Source: Nocardia brasiliensis NBRC 14402 (GTDB taxonomy: Bacteria; Actinomycetota; Actinomycetes; Mycobacteriales; Mycobacteriaceae). Taken from it: a DNA stretch of 64,000 nt. The stretch spans positions 1 through 64,000 of the forward strand of contig NZ_BAFT02000067.1 in assembly GCF_000308475.2 (NCBI RefSeq), given 5' to 3'. This document shows positions 61,416 to 64,000 of this stretch, piece after piece. Position 1 is the stretch's first letter. Each line of letters starts with the position of its first letter. The notes under the pieces were generated by a model. That model saw only the letters and a program-made list of their open reading frames with translations. It did not search any database and was not told the origin of the DNA. The position numbers and the translations under genes were made by a program.

Positions 61416-62255
61416 TCAGGCCACGTCCACCGATCGCTCCGGTTCGAGCGCCTGCTCGCGGAGAGTATCGAGGGTCTTGGACAGAATGCGCGACACCTGC
61501 ATCTGCGAGACACCGAGCCGCTCGGCGATCTGCGCCTGGGTGAGCGACTCGAAGAAGCGCATAATCAGCACCCGGCGCTCCCGCTCGGGTAGCGCGGCGA
61601 TCAGCGGCCGTACCGTCATCGACTCCTCCAGCAGCCGGTAACACGGTTCGTCGGCGCCGAGCCCGGCGGCGGCGGGCAGCGGCGCGTTCTCGCTGTCCTC
61701 GCGCACCACGGCATCCAGCGACCGGGTCTGATAGCCGTTGCTCGCGATCAACGCCTGGGTGACCGTGCCGACGTCGAGGGACAACTCGGCCGCGATCTCG
61801 CGCGCCGTCGGCACCCGGCCGAGCCGGTTCGACAGCAGTTCGGTAGCCGGACCGATCTGCTGCTGAATCTCCTTGAGCCGACGGGGAACTCGCACCGCCC
61901 AGGTGTTGTCCCGGAAGTGCCTGCGCACCTCGCCCATGATCGTCGGCACCGCGAAGGAGAGGAACGAACTGCCGCGCGTGACATCGAAACGGTCCACCGC
62001 GAGCACCAAACCCACCCGGGCGATCTGGTGCAGATCATCGAAACTCTCGCCGCGCCCGGCGAACTTGCGGGCGATGTGCTCGGCCAGCGGCAGGCACCGC
62101 TGCATGACTTCTTCGCGTAGTTCGCTGCGGTGCGGGTCGTCGACGTCGAGCGCGGTCAGCTTCTCGAACCAGGGCTCGATGTTGTCGTAACTGTCGCCGC
62201 GGGAGTGTGTGCGCCGTGCGCGGCCGGCCTCGTCCTGCGTGAACTCACGTTGCAT
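61416..62255 (-). CDS. sigF: Alternative sigma factor SigF (SigB/F/G family)
   Basis: 279 aa. Regions 2 to 4 are all present: HIARKFAGRGESFDDLHQIA and GLVLAVDRFD (2.1-2.2), FAVPTIMGEVRRHFRD (2.4), a region 3 segment, and the region 4 HTH LTQAQIAERLGVSQMQVSRI. General-stress type. ATG 62255 with GAGGAA overlaps the anti-sigma gene by 11 bp, so the two are translated together. Confidence 0.95.
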   Translation of the reverse strand: MQREFTQDEAGRARRTHSRGDSYDNIEPWFEKLTALDVDDPHRSELREEVMQRCLPLAEHIARKFAGRGESFDDLHQIARVGLVLAVDRFDVTRGSSFLSFAVPTIMGEVRRHFRDNTWAVRVPRRLKEIQQQIGPATELLSNRLGRVPTAREIAAELSLDVGTVTQALIASNGYQTRSLDAVVREDSENAPLPAAAGLGADEPCYRLLEESMTVRPLIAALPERERRVLIMRFFESLTQAQIAERLGVSQMQVSRILSKTLDTLREQALEPERSVDVA

Positions 62256-62691
62256 CGGATATTCCTCGCTCCCAACTGAATTCGATGACGGTCGGATACC
62301 CTCCGGCGACCGGGTCAAAAGAGTCACGGGTCGATTCGGCCGAATCGGTGAGCAACTGCACCAGTTGCCAGCTCAACGGGTCGCGCCGGTCCTCGGCGTC
62401 GCGCGTCGCCGTCGCGGCGATCCGCGCACTGAATCTGCGTCTGGTGTAATCGAACTCACAGCGCAGCGTGCTGCCCGGTAGCGCCTCCAGCATCATCGCG
62501 GTCGCCGCTTCGCTGACCACCAGCCGGACATCGGGAATCGCGTCCAGAGTGATGTCGGCCATCATGCACACGGTGTCCGTGAGGGCGCGCAACATCCCCA
62601 ATTCGCGCAGTTCAGCCGCCAATTCGAGCGAAACCCGGTGCGCGAGCACCGAGGTCTGCCACGGTGTCGAAGCCTCGGAAACCACCTTCAT
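62245..62691 (-). CDS. rsbW: Anti-sigma factor (RsbW/UsfX type, HATPase-like)
   Basis: 148 aa. GHKL-type fold with an N-box (DVRLVVSEAATAMMLEAL) in which the usual Asn is absent, and a weak G1 region (RDPLSWQLVQLLTDS), as in the mycobacterial UsfX branch. It binds and silences the SigF encoded by the overlapping downstream gene. ATG 62691 is set by GGGAGG nine bases upstream and by the SigF-type promoter at 62726-62750, which would lie inside the gene if an earlier start were used. Confidence 0.85.
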   Translation of the reverse strand: MKVVSEASTPWQTSVLAHRVSLELAAELRELGMLRALTDTVCMMADITLDAIPDVRLVVSEAATAMMLEALPGSTLRCEFDYTRRRFSARIAATATRDAEDRRDPLSWQLVQLLTDSAESTRDSFDPVAGGYPTVIEFSWERGISDAT

Positions 62692-62725
62692 CTGTGCACC
62701 GCCTCCCATCGCGTCACTGATGGCC

Positions 62726-62750
62726 ATACCCGCGCCACAGCAACCCAACC
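62726..62750 (-). promoter_or_regulatory. Candidate SigF-dependent promoter of rsbW-sigF
   Basis: On the reverse strand GGTT (62750-62747), a 15-bp spacer, then GGGTAT (62731-62726). This fits the SigB/SigF consensus (GTTT-N13-17-GGGTAT). Transcription would begin about 30 bp before the rsbW start, giving autoregulation. Confidence 0.6.
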
Positions 62751-62770
62751 GGCAAGATCGGTGAACGGTG

Positions 62771-63676
62771 TCAGGCCTCCGGGCGCCTGCTGGTGTCGCC
62801 GCTGCGGCTGACCTCGTAGCCCAGCAGACGTTCCGCTTCCTCGATTCCGCCCTGCAAGTCGCCGACCGCGTTCATCTTCGACAGGTCCAAACCGATGGTC
62901 ACCAGGGTGAGCGCGATCTCGGAGGACAGGCCGGTGATGATCACGTTCGCGCCCATCAGGCCGGACGCGTCCACGGTCTGCACCAGGTGGTTGGCCACGG
63001 TGGAGTCGATCTGCGGGACACCGGTGATGTCGATGACGACGACCTTGGCGCGGTTCGAGCGAATCGCGCGCAGTAGCTGTTCGGTGAGCTGGCGGGCGCG
63101 CTGGCTGTCCAGCACGCCGATGATCGGCAGGATGAGCAGCTGTTCACGCACCTGCAGCACAGGGGTGGACAGCTCGCGGATCGCCTCCTGCTGCTGGCGG
63201 ATGATGCGTTCGCGTTCTTCGACGAAGGACACGCCCACGGTGTTGGCGATGCGGTTGGCGGCCGGTTCGTAGGCGTCGAGCACGGCGTTGAGCAGTTGGA
63301 AGTCGGTCTGGTACTTCTCGAACAGCGAGCGGGCCAGCACGTCGCGCAGCAGCAGCACGATGCCCAGGACCTCGTCGGTTTCGACGCCTCGCGGAATGAT
63401 GCGCTCGGACAGATCGCGGGCATAGTCCTGCAGGGCCTCGACCGAGCCGGTTTCGAGGACGGCGACGTAGTTGTCGTAGACGGAGGTCGCCTCGGAAAAC
63501 ATCTCGTCCGGCGTCATCGCGGTGAGCAGCTGTGCGTCGGTGATCCGGCGCGCCCATTCCTCACGCAGCACGGTGCGGTTCTGTCGCAGATGTTCGACCA
63601 GCTCGGAGAGCAGGCCTTCGCTGACACCGTTGGAGTTGCTGTCGGCAGCCAACGTACCAATCGACACTTCGGACAA
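62771..63676 (-). CDS. RsbR-like STAS-domain stress regulator
   Basis: 301 aa. An N-terminal RsbRD-type helical sensor (LLSELVEHLRQNRTVLREEW) and a C-terminal STAS domain (LPIIGVLDSQRARQLTEQLL, then DITGVPQIDSTVANHLVQ, whose Ser/Thr is the usual phosphorylation site). In the sigma-B type cascade such proteins form the stressosome or free the sigma factor from its anti-sigma. TTG 63676 is placed by GGAGG six bases before; GTG 63667 is possible. 79 bp separate it from rsbW. Confidence 0.85.
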   Translation of the reverse strand: MSEVSIGTLAADSNSNGVSEGLLSELVEHLRQNRTVLREEWARRITDAQLLTAMTPDEMFSEATSVYDNYVAVLETGSVEALQDYARDLSERIIPRGVETDEVLGIVLLLRDVLARSLFEKYQTDFQLLNAVLDAYEPAANRIANTVGVSFVEERERIIRQQQEAIRELSTPVLQVREQLLILPIIGVLDSQRARQLTEQLLRAIRSNRAKVVVIDITGVPQIDSTVANHLVQTVDASGLMGANVIITGLSSEIALTLVTIGLDLSKMNAVGDLQGGIEEAERLLGYEVSRSGDTSRRPEA

Positions 63677-63867
63677 TGCCGCCTCCGGTCCGTCCCCACG
63701 CGAGTCGACCCACGTGCTCGAAGAAGCGGTGGCCAGCACGCTCGTTGGACTGTTCCACCGACCGCAGAATCGTATACCCATCCGGGGTCTCGGCCAGGAA
63801 CTTCGACACGTTTCCGGACTGCCACCCTGGACGCGGTACATACGCCGTGGAACCGCCGAGAAGCGCT

Positions 63868-64000
63868 ACTCGGCTATCTGCCGCTCTGCTGCCGTGCCGT
63901 GCCCGGCCTGGTGGTTCCGTTCGGGCGGACGGGGCGAGGCGGTGTCGCTGTGCAACAGGCCGTCCACCTCGGCGTCGGTGAGCGCGTCGAAGCGCTGGTA
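63868..64000 (-). CDS. 3' end of a gene running off the window
   Basis: 44 codons open to the window edge: YQRFDALTDAEVDGLLHSD, then a hydrophilic tail ending ERQIAE. Too short to assign. It ends about 190 bp before the RsbR-like gene on the same strand, so it may belong to the stress module. Confidence 0.5.

Noticed and set aside
63561..63809. 82-codon ORF (SKFLAETPDGYTILRSVEQS) before the RsbR-like gene
   Set aside because: The first half reads like protein, but it overlaps the RsbR-like N-terminus and lacks a ribosome site; it could not be separated from an upstream leader.

Overview
The window is high-GC actinobacterial DNA, most likely from a mycolate-containing member of the Mycobacteriales such as Nocardia. 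The markers are an Lsr2 nucleoid protein, an MspA-family porin, an EphD-type fused epoxide hydrolase/SDR, a wax ester/diacylglycerol acyltransferase, WXG100 proteins, a SigF/anti-SigF pair and three boxes matching the KstR consensus. The genus is inferred from this gene set and was not tested.

Layout. At 0-2.4 kb a 5S rRNA (the end of an rRNA operon) is followed by an RGG-repeat/helical-repeat protein. At 2.4-29.5 kb is ordinary metabolic chromosome: a UvrA-like protein, crotonases, an MFS/AraC pair, an AidB-type dehydrogenase with a crotonase and a PaaX regulator, lsr2, a LysE exporter with an ArgP/LysG regulator, a CsbD-like protein and a secreted lipase. A lipid/steroid block follows (FabG3-like SDR, MaoC, alpha/beta hydrolase, WS/DGAT), with KstR-type boxes before three of its genes. 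Next comes an operon of a COG3687 hydrolase, a ferredoxin reductase and ephD, and then two odd small genes.

At 29.7-33.3 kb is a decayed acetyltransferase, then an ESX-type toxin locus: two WXG100 genes (the second frameshifted), an ADP-ribosyltransferase toxin and a candidate immunity gene. It ends at a tRNA with anticodon CAU. A 6.3-kb integrated element starts inside this tRNA, bounded by perfect 51-bp direct repeats at 33261-33311 and 39590-39640. It carries a tyrosine recombinase, an HD protein, a Nudix hydrolase, a tightly packed five-gene cell-envelope operon led by an MspA-like porin, and the stump of a second recombinase.

At 39.6-49.8 kb is a rearranged accessory region. It has a remnant copy of an oxidoreductase, two TetR genes with clear palindromic operators, a degenerate ABC ATPase, a 979-residue STAND NTPase with ten near-identical 40-residue TPR units, a scar that truncates both a tetR and a FAH gene, an MBL hydrolase, ppnP, and an inverted-repeat region with no gene.

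At 49.8-64 kb are a HAD protein, a lipoprotein hydrolase, a cytochrome P450, a MerR/quinone-reductase pair, a secreted M1 peptidase, a ParB/StrR-like regulator, a Tat-exported phospholipase C, a flavin reductase, and a general-stress module (RsbR-like STAS protein, anti-sigma, SigF) with a recognisable SigF-type promoter. The last bases hold the 3' end of another gene.
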